Assembly: GCA_963735175.1 (NCBI GenBank)
Contig: CAVTJX010000017.1
Location: 194,408-258,407 of the forward strand
DNA length: 64,000 nt
DNA from: CAVTJX01 sp963735175
GTDB lineage: Bacteria; Electryoneota; RPQS01
Direction of reading: 5' to 3'
Shown piece by piece: positions 35,955 through 46,199 of this stretch (its first letter is position 1; the number at the start of each line of letters is the position of its first letter). The position numbers were made by a program, and so were the translations under genes. The notes under the pieces are model-generated. The model was not told the origin of the DNA. It made no database searches and worked only from the letters and a program-made list of their open reading frames with translations.

Positions 35955-36923
35955 CTACTCGAAATCTTTTTCAAGGTACGACTCTAATTGCGAACGGACC
36001 TTCATCGCGTCCGTGAGGGCGGCGCTGAACTGCTTGGCCGGGTGAAAGCCGTAGACCTTTAAATGCAGATTGAGAGCGATGGTCTCGGCCAGCACGGTAA
36101 TATTCTTGCCGGGGAAAATCGGCAGTTGCACGTGGGGAATCTGCACACCCAGGTACTCCTTGAAGACCTCTTCCATGCCGGTGCGCTCATAGTCGTGCTC
36201 GTCCGACCAGTCGAGTAATTCCACTTCGGTTTCGACGCGCTTCTGCATTCGGACGGCGCGCACCCCGAACATGCGGCCGATGTCGATGATCCCAATGCCG
36301 CGAATTTCCATGTAGTGCTTCAGCAACTCGCTGCCGTAACCCATCAGGACATTGTCGGCGGTGCGCGTCAGTGTCACCACATCGTCGGAAACCAGGCGGT
36401 GGCCGCGTTCGACGAGATCCAGCGCGACTTCCGACTTGCCGATTCCGCTGCGCCCGGTGAACAACAGCCCCGTGCCGTAGACGTCGACCAGGGAGCCGTG
36501 CACCGTCAGCGAGGGCGCGAACTTGTGGTCGAGATAATCCGACAGCAGGTGCGTCAGTTCGGTGGTCGAGAGTGGCGTGGAAAAGATCGAGATCCCGGCG
36601 AGGTCCGCCAGCCGCGGCACGTCGGGAGGAATCGGGTTCGAGTTCGTAACGATGATACACGGAATTTCAAAGCGGAAGATCCGCTCCAGCGTCGCGCGCT
36701 GCGCGTCCAGCGCCAGCGAATTCAGATAGCGGATTTCGGTGTTGCCCAGGACCTGCACGCGATCAAACGTAAACAGGTCGATGAAACCCGCCAGCGCGAG
36801 TCCCGGCCGGTGCAAATCCTTCTGCCGGATCTCGCGCACCAGACCCTTGGGCGTGTTCGCCAATTTCAGCGACAGCCGTTCCTGCGTGTCCTGAAAGAAA
36901 ACTCCCACCTGAAGATTATGCAT
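35955..36923 (-). CDS. hprK: HPr kinase/phosphorylase
   Basis: Phosphorylates and dephosphorylates HPr on serine, in control of carbon metabolism. 322 residues. The C-terminal catalytic domain has the P-loop FTGRSGIGKSEVALDL and the following RGHRLVSDDVV. The HprK signature region is LGVQIPHVQLPIFPGKN. The N-terminal domain is also present. HPr and enzyme I genes are not in this window. The neighbours hpf, EIIA and EIIB are typical of hprK loci in Gram-negative bacteria. Confidence 0.93.
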   Translation of the reverse strand: MHNLQVGVFFQDTQERLSLKLANTPKGLVREIRQKDLHRPGLALAGFIDLFTFDRVQVLGNTEIRYLNSLALDAQRATLERIFRFEIPCIIVTNSNPIPPDVPRLADLAGISIFSTPLSTTELTHLLSDYLDHKFAPSLTVHGSLVDVYGTGLLFTGRSGIGKSEVALDLVERGHRLVSDDVVTLTRTADNVLMGYGSELLKHYMEIRGIGIIDIGRMFGVRAVRMQKRVETEVELLDWSDEHDYERTGMEEVFKEYLGVQIPHVQLPIFPGKNITVLAETIALNLHLKVYGFHPAKQFSAALTDAMKVRSQLESYLEKDFE

Positions 36924-36938
36924 TCGTCCTCCCGCGCA

Positions 36939-37259
36939 TCACTCGCCGGAGTTGAATTCCGTGGGGGTGGCGCGTTTCGTCTGCTGCTTGCCCTTCAGCT
37001 TTTTAATCTGTCCTTCCAGCTTGTCCACCGCCATCACCACCGACTTTTTGAAATCATCTGATGTGCCGGTTGCGTCCAGAACCGAACCGTTTACGTTGAC
37101 GTGGATGTGAACTTCCTTGTCCGTCTTCTGATAAGTGAACCCGATGTCGCAGTTAAGGATATCGTCCGACAGCCGTTGCAGCCGCTGGATCTCATTTTCA
37201 GTAAAATCCTTCAACTCGTCGGACGCCTTGAAATGGATGGATGCGATTCGCGCTCTCAT
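36939..37259 (-). CDS. hpf: Ribosome hibernation-promoting factor, short form
   Basis: 106 residues of the HPF/RaiA family. IHFKASDELKDFTENEIQRLQRL, then YQKTDKEVHIHVNVNGSVLDATGTSDDFKKSVVMAVDKLEGQIKK in the expected order. It lacks the C-terminal dimerisation domain of long HPF. It binds the 30S decoding region in stationary phase. Located between xerC and hprK. Confidence 0.92.
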   Translation of the reverse strand: MRARIASIHFKASDELKDFTENEIQRLQRLSDDILNCDIGFTYQKTDKEVHIHVNVNGSVLDATGTSDDFKKSVVMAVDKLEGQIKKLKGKQQTKRATPTEFNSGE

Positions 37260-37336
37260 CGGTGCTCCAGGTTATTCCCGCCACTAATTCTACGATCCCT
37301 GCTCCCGCTTCCACGTGGAGATCACTGCGGGAGGTT

Positions 37337-38263
37337 TCACGAATTCTTCTTGTCCGCGTGCGGATGGGCCTGACGGTAAGCCACTTTCAACCGTTCCGCG
37401 GATACATGGGTATATTTTTCGGTAGTCGCCAGCGAATGGTGGCCGAGGAGTTCCTGAACGGCGCGAAGATCGGCGCCATGATCCAGGAGATGGGTGGCAA
37501 AGCAATGGCGGAGGACATGGGGGGACATTTTCTCGCCGTGCAGGGCAGCCAGTTCGCGGCGCACCAGTTGATAAGCCCGGAACCTCGTGAGAGGCTTTCC
37601 CCGGTCTGACAGCCACAGCGCGCCTGGGTCTTCAGTCTTGGACTGATCCAGAAAGTCGCGCCGGGCTTGAAGATAACAAGTCAGGGCCTGGGCCGCTTGC
37701 TTCGACATCGGCACCAGCCGCTCCCGGTTGCCCTTTCCTAATACACGCAGAGTAGCCCGGGAGAGATCCATCCGCGCCGGGCGCAGACCCAGCAGCTCCG
37801 AGATGCGCAGTCCCGAGCCATAGAGCATCTCCAACAATGCCCGGTTGCGGAGCGAAGGAAAGTCCGTTGCCGCGGGGACGTTGAGCAATGCGGTCAGTTC
37901 GCGCTCGGCAAAGGTAGCGGGCAGCGTATGCCGCGTGCGCGCTTGCCGCAGCCCGGCGACGGGACTGCTCTGTAACCTGCCCTGCCGCACGAGAAAGCGG
38001 GCAAATGCCGACAATGCCGCTCGTTTCCGTTGAATCGAAGACCGGGCATATTCCGCCGTCGCAAGGCCATGCAGGTACAGACGCACCGCGACTGGCGAAA
38101 ATGCGCGGACATCCGGTTTCGCTCCCGATTCGAGTTCGATGTGCGCGAAAAACTGCAACAAATCGCGCCCATAGGCTTCCACCGTCCGATCCGAACGGCC
38201 CCGGCGGGCGGAAATATCGAGCAGGAATTCCGGTAGAAGTTCGCGGAGCAGCGGATCGCTCAC
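37337..38263 (-). CDS. xerC: XerC/XerD-type tyrosine recombinase
   Basis: 308 residues. N-terminal SAM-like domain (LPEFLLDISARRGRSDRTVEAY) and catalytic domain with R in MLYGSGLRISELLGL, K in RVLGKGNRERLVPM, HxxR in PHVLRHCFATHLLDHG, H in LGHHSLATTEKYTHVS and the nucleophile Y in the same stretch. This suggests dimer resolution at dif. The GTG start makes a GTGA overlap with topA. XerC and XerD cannot be separated by sequence alone; no other integrase features or attachment sites are seen nearby. Confidence 0.88.
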   Translation of the reverse strand: MSDPLLRELLPEFLLDISARRGRSDRTVEAYGRDLLQFFAHIELESGAKPDVRAFSPVAVRLYLHGLATAEYARSSIQRKRAALSAFARFLVRQGRLQSSPVAGLRQARTRHTLPATFAERELTALLNVPAATDFPSLRNRALLEMLYGSGLRISELLGLRPARMDLSRATLRVLGKGNRERLVPMSKQAAQALTCYLQARRDFLDQSKTEDPGALWLSDRGKPLTRFRAYQLVRRELAALHGEKMSPHVLRHCFATHLLDHGADLRAVQELLGHHSLATTEKYTHVSAERLKVAYRQAHPHADKKNS

Positions 38264-40813
38264 ACGTTCTCCTTCACCTCAATTTTGTGCTTGCACTGCG
38301 GGCACTGCTTGATATGGCCGCTCTTCAGCGGTTTGTCTTCCATGTAGGCGTTCCCACATTGCGGACAGGGTTCGATTACCGGCTTGTACCACGAAATGAA
38401 ATCACACTCGGGATAGGCGGAGCAACCGTAGAACGTCTTGCCCTTGCGCGAACGCCGTTGACTGATCACGCCGTTGCAGCCCGGCCGCGGACACGGTACC
38501 GTCTCACCGCCGCCCAGCGGCAGTGTCGCTTTGCAATCGGGATAGCCCGTACAACCGAGAAACCAGCCGAAACGGCTGCGCTTGGGCGCCATCGGCTTGC
38601 CGCACTGCGGGCAGGCGGTATCGGGCACGACCGGCGCCTTTTCCGATTCCAGCGGTTCCGTGTGCCGGCACTCGGGATAGTTCGAGCAGCCGAGGAATTG
38701 CCCTGACCGGCCCCACTTCATGATCAGCGGGCTGCCGCAATCGGGACAATGCTTGTCCGTGACTTCCTCGTTCTTTTCCTTAAGCTGCTGCCGGTTGGCG
38801 TTGACTTTCTCGAGCCGCTTCGAGAATGGCGTGTAAAAATCCTTCACCACCGACCGCCACTCGGCGCCGTTGTTTTCGATCTCGTCCAGCTCCTCTTCCA
38901 TCCGCGCCGTGAAGGTCACGTCGAAGATGTCCGGGAACTGATCGACGAGGGTGCGGCTCACCGTTTCACCCAGAATCGTCGGATGGAAGCGCCGCTCCTG
39001 CAGTTCGATATAGCGCCGCCGCGTGAGCACGGAAATGATCGAGGCATAAGTTGACGGCCGGCCGATACCCAGCTCGTCGAGGATCTTTACCAGTGAACCC
39101 GCGTTGAAGCGCGGGGGCGGTTCCGTGAAATGCTGCGTGGGAGTAATCTTGTCAAGTTTGTAGCGCTTGCCGACTTCGAGCTTCGGCAGATCGCGCGAGG
39201 CGTCTTCCGCATCTTCGGTTCCCGCGCCTTTCGCTTTCTCTTCGGCGAGCGCGGCCAGCACTTGCAAATGCCCGGCAAACACCAACCGCCGGCCCGAAGC
39301 GCGGAATTCGTAATTCCCGGCCATGAGCTGCGCGGTGGTGACTTCGAATTCGGCGTCCGCCATTTGCGAAGCTACGAAGCGCCGCCAGATGAGTTCGTAG
39401 AGCTTCGCCTGCTCCGCCGTCAAATATTTTTTCACGGACGCCGGATCGCGGCGCGCGTCCGTCGGACGAATCGCCTCGTGCGCGTCCTGCGCGGATTTCT
39501 TCGATGCGTAGACGCGCTCTTTGTCCGGCAGAAATTCCTTGCCGAAGCGTTCGCTGATGTAACCGCGGGCCGCGGAGACCGCTTCCGGCGCGAGGCGCGT
39601 CGAGTCGGTACGCATGTAGGTGATGAGACCCGCCATGCCTTCGCTGCCGAGCTTCACGCCTTCATACAGCGCCTGGGCCGTGCCCATGGTGCGGTCGTTG
39701 GAAAAACCCAAGCGGCGCGAAGCATCCTGTTGCAAGGTCGAAGTCGTATAGGGCGCGGCCGGGCGCGAACGCGACGGTTTGATCGTCAGGTCAGTGAGTT
39801 CGAAGGGCAGTTTCTGGACGTCGCCGACGACTGCCTTCGCCGACTTTTCGTTATTCAGGTCGGCCTTGGCGCCCTTGATTTTCACCAGCCGGGCGAGAAA
39901 ACTTTCGCCCTTGGCCGTCAGCAGGTAGGCTTCCACCGTCCAGTATTCTTCGGTCTTGAAGGCGCGGATTTCATCCTCGCGCTCGCAGATCAACCGCAGC
40001 GCGACGGATTGCACGCGTCCGGCGGACAGGCCGCGGGCGATGATCTTCTGCAAGCAGCGGCGACACCATGTAGCCGACGAGCCGGTCAAGCACGCGGCGC
40101 GCGGTCTGCGCGTCCACCTTGGGAATATCGATTTCCGTCGGATGCGCCATGGCCTGCAGCACGCCGTTGCGCGTGATCTCGTTAAACAGCACGCGGTAAA
40201 GTTTCGCGCCTTTGCCGTTCCCGAGCTCCTGCGCCACGTGCCAGGCAATCGCCTCGCCTTCGCGGTCAGGGTCAGTCGCGACATAAATCGCGCGCGTGCC
40301 GGTCGCGGTTTTCTTGAGCGCGTTAACGACGTCTTCCTTGCCGGAGATCACTTCATATTCCGGCTCGAAATCCGCTTCCAGATCGACACCCAGGCGCTTT
40401 GTCGGAAGATCCCAGATGTGTCCGACCGTGGCTTGCACGACGTAGTCTGGTCCCAGATATCCGGTGAGCGTGCGAGCCTTGGCCGGCGACTCGACGATCA
40501 CCAGATTCTTGCCGGTGGCGTTGATCGCTCGCGGAGTCGAGTGTTGACGGGTCGTCTTTCCCGTTGCCGCTCGTCGAGTTCCCGTGGTCTTCGCCGTCGA
40601 CGTGCGCGGCGCGACTGTCTTTGTCGGAGATTTCGCGGCGGTGGTACGCTTGGCAGCGGGCTTTTTCGGAGCTTTCGTGGCAGTCGTCCGCTTGGCGGGA
40701 ACCGCGGTTTCGGCGGTCTTCTTCGCAGCAGTTTTCTTGCGGTCGGGAGTCGTTTTCCCGGCCGGGAGACCCGTTTTGCTGGACTTAGGAGATTTTTGTG
40801 TAGTTTTGGGCAT
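38260..40813 (-). CDS. topA: DNA topoisomerase I with a basic N-terminal extension (one frameshift)
   Basis: Relaxes negative supercoils. TOPRIM domain LVIVESPAKARTLTGYLG ... DPDREGEAIAWH; active Tyr in GLITYMRTDSTRL; C-terminal half carries zinc-finger modules CPDCGSPLIMK ... CSNYPEC, CPQCGKPMAPK ... CTGYPDC, CPRPGCNGVI ... CSAYPEC, and a last CPQC pair. About 850 residues. The first ~98 residues are an extra Lys/Ala/Thr/Pro-rich tail (KKTAAKK, TTATKAPKKPAAK) resembling histone H1 tails. One extra T near 40050 splits VSPLL from QKIIARGLSAGRVQS. It is followed by xerC and preceded by smg, a known neighbour of topA. Confidence 0.94.
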
Positions 40814-40830
40814 CAGATTTATCAGAGAGG

Positions 40831-40860
40831 AAAAGCTTTAAGCGGGTGCTCAAAGCTTTT
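40831..40860. promoter_or_regulatory. Inverted repeat upstream of topA
   Basis: AAAAGCTTT at 40831-40839 and its exact reverse complement AAAGCTTTT at 40852-40860. Each arm contains the self-complementary AAAGCTTT, and the centres are 21 bases apart, two helical turns. It starts 18 bases before the topA ATG, a position suited to an operator or leader hairpin. No protein can be named. Confidence 0.45.
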
Positions 40861-41207
40861 AACAGCGAAAAGCGTGACAGGTTCACGCCAACCACAACCG
40901 TTTGTAAACAAGAAATTTGTGTGACACGTTCGAAGCATGAGGTTGGCGCTTGAGTGATCTACCGGAAGGCAGGCCCAAGTCAAGATTTCCTACAAAGAGT
41001 TGAATTGAGCAACTTGCTCGCATAGATACCGAAAGGATTCAGTCGTTCGTCAGTCCGCTCAGGACGCGTTCGCGTTCCACTGTGCGTCGTCGAGTGATTT
41101 CAGCCTGCTACAGACCGCCAAAAAGCGATCCTCCTGAACGATGCGCGGGGTACCATTGCTGATACCCCACCACGACGATGACCCTACCTATGAAATCAAT
41201 CCGGCGT
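40861..41207. other. Intergenic region between smg and topA
   Basis: About 350 bases with no recognised gene, tRNA or strong hairpin. It is less GC-rich than the genes around it and presumably contains the topA promoter. Confidence 0.4.
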
Positions 41208-41685
41208 TCAGTGTACGTGCTCCGGCCACGAACGGTAAGGGCTAACTACGTAGGATGCCTCAGTTTGCCGCGGATCCTTTTCCAGGAGATGGGTCGCTAC
41301 CAGCATCTTCATCTCGTCGCCCCCGACATTCAGATTCCCCAGCAGCATGCAGTGCTCGAGGATCTTCTTCGAGGTCGTTGTAATCCAGAATCCCCAGATG
41401 AACCATCTGCAAGAGATAACCGTGCGCTTCGGGAGCTACATATTGCCGCTCGATGTCATGCAGCACTCGGTGCGCGCCGACGCTGGAAGGGTTTCCGACC
41501 TGGGTCCGACGGGCTTCACTTGAATACCGGTCCGCGACGAGTGAGATGGCGGTGGCGATATCACGCTGCGAAAAGCCCCGCTGCACCAGATCGTCGGAAA
41601 TACCTTCAATTTCATCCATTTTGATTCGGCGAGATTGAATCTCCCCGATCACATACATCAAAATTTCTACTATTTGTTGGTCCAT
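41208..41685 (-). CDS. smg: Smg/DUF494 family protein (one frameshift)
   Basis: Conserved protein of unknown biochemical function. N-terminal half: EILMYVIGEIQSRRIKMDEI, then LVQRGFSQRDIATAISLVADRY. After LDYNDLE an extra G near 41364 shifts the frame. The continuation reads KILEHCMLLGNLNVGGDEMKM, LVATHLLEKDP, as in family members, and ends at 41208. The unshifted frame ends in an unrelated tail at 41260. Position next to topA matches other bacteria. Confidence 0.85.
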
Positions 41686-41836
41686 GTGCCGCCCTTGCGT
41701 TGGCCGCCCATTGAAGAACCTTTCGCCCCAGCGGTGCGTTCATGTGCTGCGAGCTGCGGATAACCCCAGGGGTTCGCGCGCATTTTCGATCAGGAGGAAA
41801 AGTAGTCAAAAAAATGGCGAAAGGCAAGCGAAAAAC

Positions 41837-44800
41837 TCAATCGGGATTTTGAGCCGTCGCCCCGTGACATTTCTTGAATTTCTTGCCACTTCCGCACGGA
41901 CACGGATCATTCCTGCCAACCTGTTGCGTAACGCGGACTGGCTGCGGCTTGCCGGCGGGCGCGATTCCCGGAGCCGCCGAGGCGATGCCTCCTCCTTCAC
42001 CCTCCGAAACCGCCTGTCCGGCGTGCGAATAAGCAAGACCCGCCGACTCAGCGTGGGAGTACTGAACTCTCGCCGGAGCGGCAGGACGCGGACGCGGCGC
42101 CTCCGGCGCGCTCTCACTCACCGGTTGCGCGCGGAACATGATTCGTAACGCATCGGCATTCACCGAATCCAGCATATCCTGAAACAGCTCGAAGCCTTCC
42201 TTCTTGTATTCGATCAGCGGGTCTTTCTGTCCATAAGCACGCAGACCCACGCCTTCTTTCAAACCGTCCATTCCGTAGAGATGGTCGCGCCATTTCTCGT
42301 CGATCACGCGCAGAATCGCGAAGCGCTGCAGACTTTTCAGCAGATCCTCGCCCAGCAGGGTCAGGCGAAATTGCCGCGCCTCCTCGATTTTTTCGGCAAG
42401 GAACACCCGCAGTTGATCAGGGTTCATGGCGCGGAATTCGATCTCCGCCGAGAGATCGACGAGGAACGTGCGCATCATATCCTCGGCGAGCGCGTCCACG
42501 TTGGTTTCAGCGCCCTTGCCCTCGCCTTCCTGGTGTTTTTCGAGCAGGAAGTCGATGTGATCCGAAATCATCTCCTGCACCAGCGGTTCGGGATCGCCGC
42601 CCCTCAGCGCCACGTTGCGCCGCGCATAAACTACAGTACGCTGCTGGTTCATCACGTCGTCATATTCGAGCAGGTGCTTACGGATCGAGAAGTTGTAGGC
42701 TTCCACCCGCTCCTGAGCGCGGCCAATCGCCCGCGTGATCAGCGGATGCGTGATGACTTCGCCCTCTTCGACGCCCAGGCGGTCCATGATGCGCGCGATG
42801 CGCTCCGACCCGAACAGCCGCATCAGGTCATCTTCCAGCGAGAGGAAGAACTGGCTCTGGCCGGGATCGCCCTGGCGGCCCGCGCGGCCGCGAAGCTGGC
42901 GATCGATGCGCCGCGATTCGTGCCGTTCCGTGCCCAGAATAAAGAGACCGCCTTCGGCGGTGGCTTTGTCGCCCGGTTCACCCTGCCAGTGAATGACTCC
43001 CGCACCCAGCTTGATGTCGGTTCCGCGGCCCGCCATGTTGGTGGCAATGGTAACCGCTCCCGGCTGACCGGCGCCGGATGATAATTTCCGCTTCGCGTTC
43101 ATGCTGCTTGGCGTTCAGCACGTTATGGGGAATGCCCTTACGCTTGAGCATGCGCGAGACGATCTCGGAGGCTTCGACGGACGTCGTGCCCACGAGGACC
43201 GGCTGGCGGCGCTCGTAAAGTTCCGCAATCTGGTCGATTACGGCATTGTACTTCTCACGGCGCGTGCGGTAGACGTAGTCGTTTAAATCGTCGCGCCGCA
43301 CCGGTTCGTGGGTCGGCACGACGACCACTTCCAGCTTGTAGATATCGTAAAACTCGGCTTCTTCGGTCTCCGCCGTACCCGTCATGCCCGCGAGCTTCTT
43401 GAAAAGCCGGAAGAAATTCTGCAGGGTGATCGTCGCGATCGTCTGGGTCTCGCGCTCGATCTTCACGCCTTCCTTGGCTTCGATCGCCTGATGCAGGCCG
43501 TCCGAATAGCGGCGGCCCGAGAGAATACGTCCGGTGAATTCGTCGACGATCATCACCTTGCCGTCCTGCACCACGTACTCGATGTCCTTTTCATAGAGCG
43601 CGTAGGCCCGCAGGAGCTGCGAGACATTCTGCACGCGCTCGCTGCGGTGCGCGTACATGTCCTGGAGCTTCGCTTTGGCCGCCGTCCGCTCCTCGAGGCT
43701 CAAGCTCTGCATTCTGATCGATCTTCGCAAACTCGTCGGGGAGATCCGGCAGCAGAAACAGATCGGGATCGCCGCCATGGTAGCGTGTCAGCTGCACCCG
43801 TCCCTTTTCCGTCAGATCGACCTGATGCGAGCGCTCGTCGATGGAGAAATACAGCTCCTCGTCGAGCTCGTTCATCTTCTTGTCGCGCATCAGGTCGTTT
43901 TCCACACGCTGCCGCAGGCGCTGGTTCGAAGGCTCCTGAAAGAGCTTCATGATCCGCTTGTGCTTGGGCAGGCCGCGGTATCCTATGAGGAGCCTGCGTC
44001 CCAGCTGCCAATCGTCGGTGTCCGGCTTTTCGAGATCCGCGTCGATGTCGTCGGCCAGCTTGACGATGAACTGCCCTTGCAGCCGCACGAGTTGCTCGAC
44101 GGCGGACTTCATTTCATCGAATTTCTGCGTCGAGTGCGCCACCGGGCCGGAAATGATCAGCGGCGTCCGCGCTTCGTCGACGAGCACACTGTCGACTTCG
44201 TCCACGATGGCGAAGTGATGCGCGCGTTGCACGACCTCCTCCATCGAGAGCGCCATGTTGTCGCGCAGGTAGTCGAAGCCGAATTCGTTGTTTGTGCCGT
44301 AGGTGATATCGGCGGCGTACTGTTCGCGGCGCACGTGGGGCGGCATATCGGAGATAATCACGCCCACGCTCAGGCCGAGATACTTGTAGATCGGCCCCAT
44401 CCATTCGCTGTCGCGCTGGGCGAGGTAGTCGTTGACCGTTACCAGCCACGCGCCTTCGCCTTGCAGCGCGTTCAGATACAACGGCAGCGAGGCCACGAGA
44501 GTCTTACCTTCGCCGGTCGCCATTTCCGCGATCTTGCCCTGGTGCAGCACGATGCCGCCGATGAGCTGCTGGTCATAGGGAACCATATCCCACGTGACCG
44601 TGTGCCCGCGCACGTCGTATTTCGATCCCAAAAGGCGGCGGCAGGCGTTTTTCACGGCCGCGAACGCTTCGGGAAGCAGGTCGTCGTTGGTTTCGCCGTC
44701 CTTCAGCCGCGCCCGGAACTCAACGGTCTTGGCGCGGAGTTGCTCGTCCGTGAGCTGCTGGTATTCCGCTTCAAGCGCGTTGATCTGCTCGACGATGGGC

Positions 44801-44865
44801 CACATGCCCTTCGCGGCGCGATCGTGCTTGGTGCCGAATATCTTGGCGAGAATTTTATCGAACAT
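41837..44865 (-). CDS. secA: Preprotein translocase ATPase SecA (two frameshifts)
   Basis: Motor of the Sec pathway at the inner membrane; about 1008 residues. MATGEGKTLVASLPLYLNAL is Walker A, YGTNNEFGFDYLRDNM and VDEVDSVLVDEART give motif II. The second helicase half is VLVGTTSVEASEIVSRML, TIATNMAGRGTDIKLGAGV and RQLRGRAGRQGDPG. The C-terminal SEC-C zinc motif is RNDPCPCGSGKKFKKCHG. Indels near 43720 (after DEFAKIDQN) and near 43085 (after HEREAEII) produce three overlapping frames. SecA feeds export of the many signal-peptide proteins in this window. Confidence 0.95.
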
Positions 44866-45007
44866 GGAGAGTGTGGAATTTTTTCCTGTTATATCGCAAT
44901 CGGAATCACCCGTAGTCGTGAGACTCCGCGCTGTTAACCAATCCGCTCCTGCGGGTTGGCTTCGTGAACGCGAGCCGGAATGGCATCGTTGCAGTCTATT
45001 CGCAATC

Positions 45008-45029
45008 CCGGCACGCGGGAGCGTGCCGG
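45008..45029 (-). terminator. Hairpin after the phosphoesterase gene
   Basis: CCGGCACGC/GCGTGCCGG, 9 bp perfect with a 4-base loop, 26 bases past the stop at 45055. No U-tract follows on the minus strand, so it may be a weak or Rho-assisted terminator at the end of the long upstream array. The 142 bases from here to secA contain nothing else recognised. Confidence 0.5.
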
Positions 45030-45054
45030 CTGGTTAGACATGGGCGTTCGACCT

Positions 45055-45738
45055 TTACATTCCAATAAACAGCCGCGCCGCCAGAAACTCCGGCAGGTTG
45101 GCCTGCCGGATCTTTCGCGCCGCTTCCTGAATCGGGTAAACTTCGCGAAACCATGCAAAAGTTCCCGATTCGGTATCGTACGTCGCGCACGCGGCGCGCG
45201 GGTCGCGATCGCGCGGCTGGCCCACCGAACCGACGTTGATAATCGCTTTCTTCGTGGGGATGTCGTCGAAGCGGACCGGGATATGCGAGTGGCCGATAAA
45301 CACGGTCGTGCCGTTTTTCATCGCCTGGAAATGCGAGGCCGCGTCGTCGGGACGCAAGATATAATTCCACGCTTCCGGATCGACCGGGGTCGCGTGGACC
45401 ATGATCAGGCCGGCTTCCTGGTGCAGCAACGGCAGCGCCGCGAGGTACTCGCGGTTCACGTCTGAGAGCACGCGCCCCGTCCATTCGATGGCCGCGCGCG
45501 CGTAGGAATTGAAATACTGGATCGAGGTGTGCCCGCTGATCGCGTCATCGTGGTTGCCGATCACACAGACGTCACAGAGTGAGCGGATTTTTTCCACGCA
45601 CTCATTGGGATTGGCTCCGTAACCCACGATATCGCCCAGGCAATACAGCCGCTCCACGCGCTCGGTTTCAAGCCGGCGCAGGGCGACGTCGAGCGCCTCC
45701 AGATTGGAGTGAATGTCCGAAAGGATGCCGATCTTCAC
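45055..45738 (-). CDS. Metallophosphoesterase, YfcE/cytoplasmic type
   Basis: 227 residues with the calcineurin-like metal motifs in order: LSDIHSNLEALD, YCLGDIVGYGANPNECV, VIGNHDDAISG, MVHATP and FIGHSHIPV. No signal peptide. Such proteins hydrolyse phosphodiesters; the substrate here is unknown. It overlaps nusB by 4 bases and is last in the co-directional array that begins with recJ. Confidence 0.88.
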   Translation of the reverse strand: MKIGILSDIHSNLEALDVALRRLETERVERLYCLGDIVGYGANPNECVEKIRSLCDVCVIGNHDDAISGHTSIQYFNSYARAAIEWTGRVLSDVNREYLAALPLLHQEAGLIMVHATPVDPEAWNYILRPDDAASHFQAMKNGTTVFIGHSHIPVRFDDIPTKKAIINVGSVGQPRDRDPRAACATYDTESGTFAWFREVYPIQEAARKIRQANLPEFLAARLFIGM

Positions 45739-46184
45739 GGTGCGGGCACTCCGTCAGAAATGTCAGCGGGTTTAGACATGGTCTTCTGCAAATCGGTGCT
45801 CACCGCGTCGAGGATGCCGTTCACGAACCGACCGCTTTGGCCCGTGGAATAGCGCTTCGCCAGCTCGATCGCCTCGTTAATTGTGACTTTGAACGGAATA
45901 TCGTCGAAGTACAGAAACTCGGCTATGGCCGTCCGCAGAATGATATGGTCGAGTACCGCAATCCGGTTCAGATCCCACTTCTGTACCGCCTGTCCGATGA
46001 GGTGGTCAATGGGTGAGTCCTTTTCCGCCACACGTTCGCAGAGCGTGCGGCAGAAGCGGACGTTGGCATCATCCGGAACCTCGCCGAGCATATCGTCGAA
46101 TACCTGCTGGATGGGATTTCGGGAAAGTTCGTGCGCGTACAGAATTCGCAAGGCCCACTCGCGGGCCGCTCGTCGGGATCTCAT
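45735..46184 (-). CDS. nusB: Transcription antitermination factor NusB
   Basis: 149 residues, all-helical. RRAAREWALRILYAHELSRNP at the N-terminus, then DHLIGQAVQKWDLNRIAVLDHIILRTAIAEFLY and VTINEAIELAKRYSTGQSGRFVNGILDAV, which are the conserved NusB segments. It acts with NusE in rRNA antitermination. Unusually it is embedded between ilvE and a phosphoesterase rather than beside ribH. Confidence 0.94.
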   Translation of the reverse strand: MRSRRAAREWALRILYAHELSRNPIQQVFDDMLGEVPDDANVRFCRTLCERVAEKDSPIDHLIGQAVQKWDLNRIAVLDHIILRTAIAEFLYFDDIPFKVTINEAIELAKRYSTGQSGRFVNGILDAVSTDLQKTMSKPADISDGVPAP

Positions 46185-46199
46185 AAGCCTTCAGCCGGT

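Noticed and set aside
37337..38263. Phage or integrative-element integrase
   Set aside because: Length, motif spacing and the hpf-hprK and topA surroundings fit housekeeping XerC/D; no attachment repeats or phage genes are nearby.
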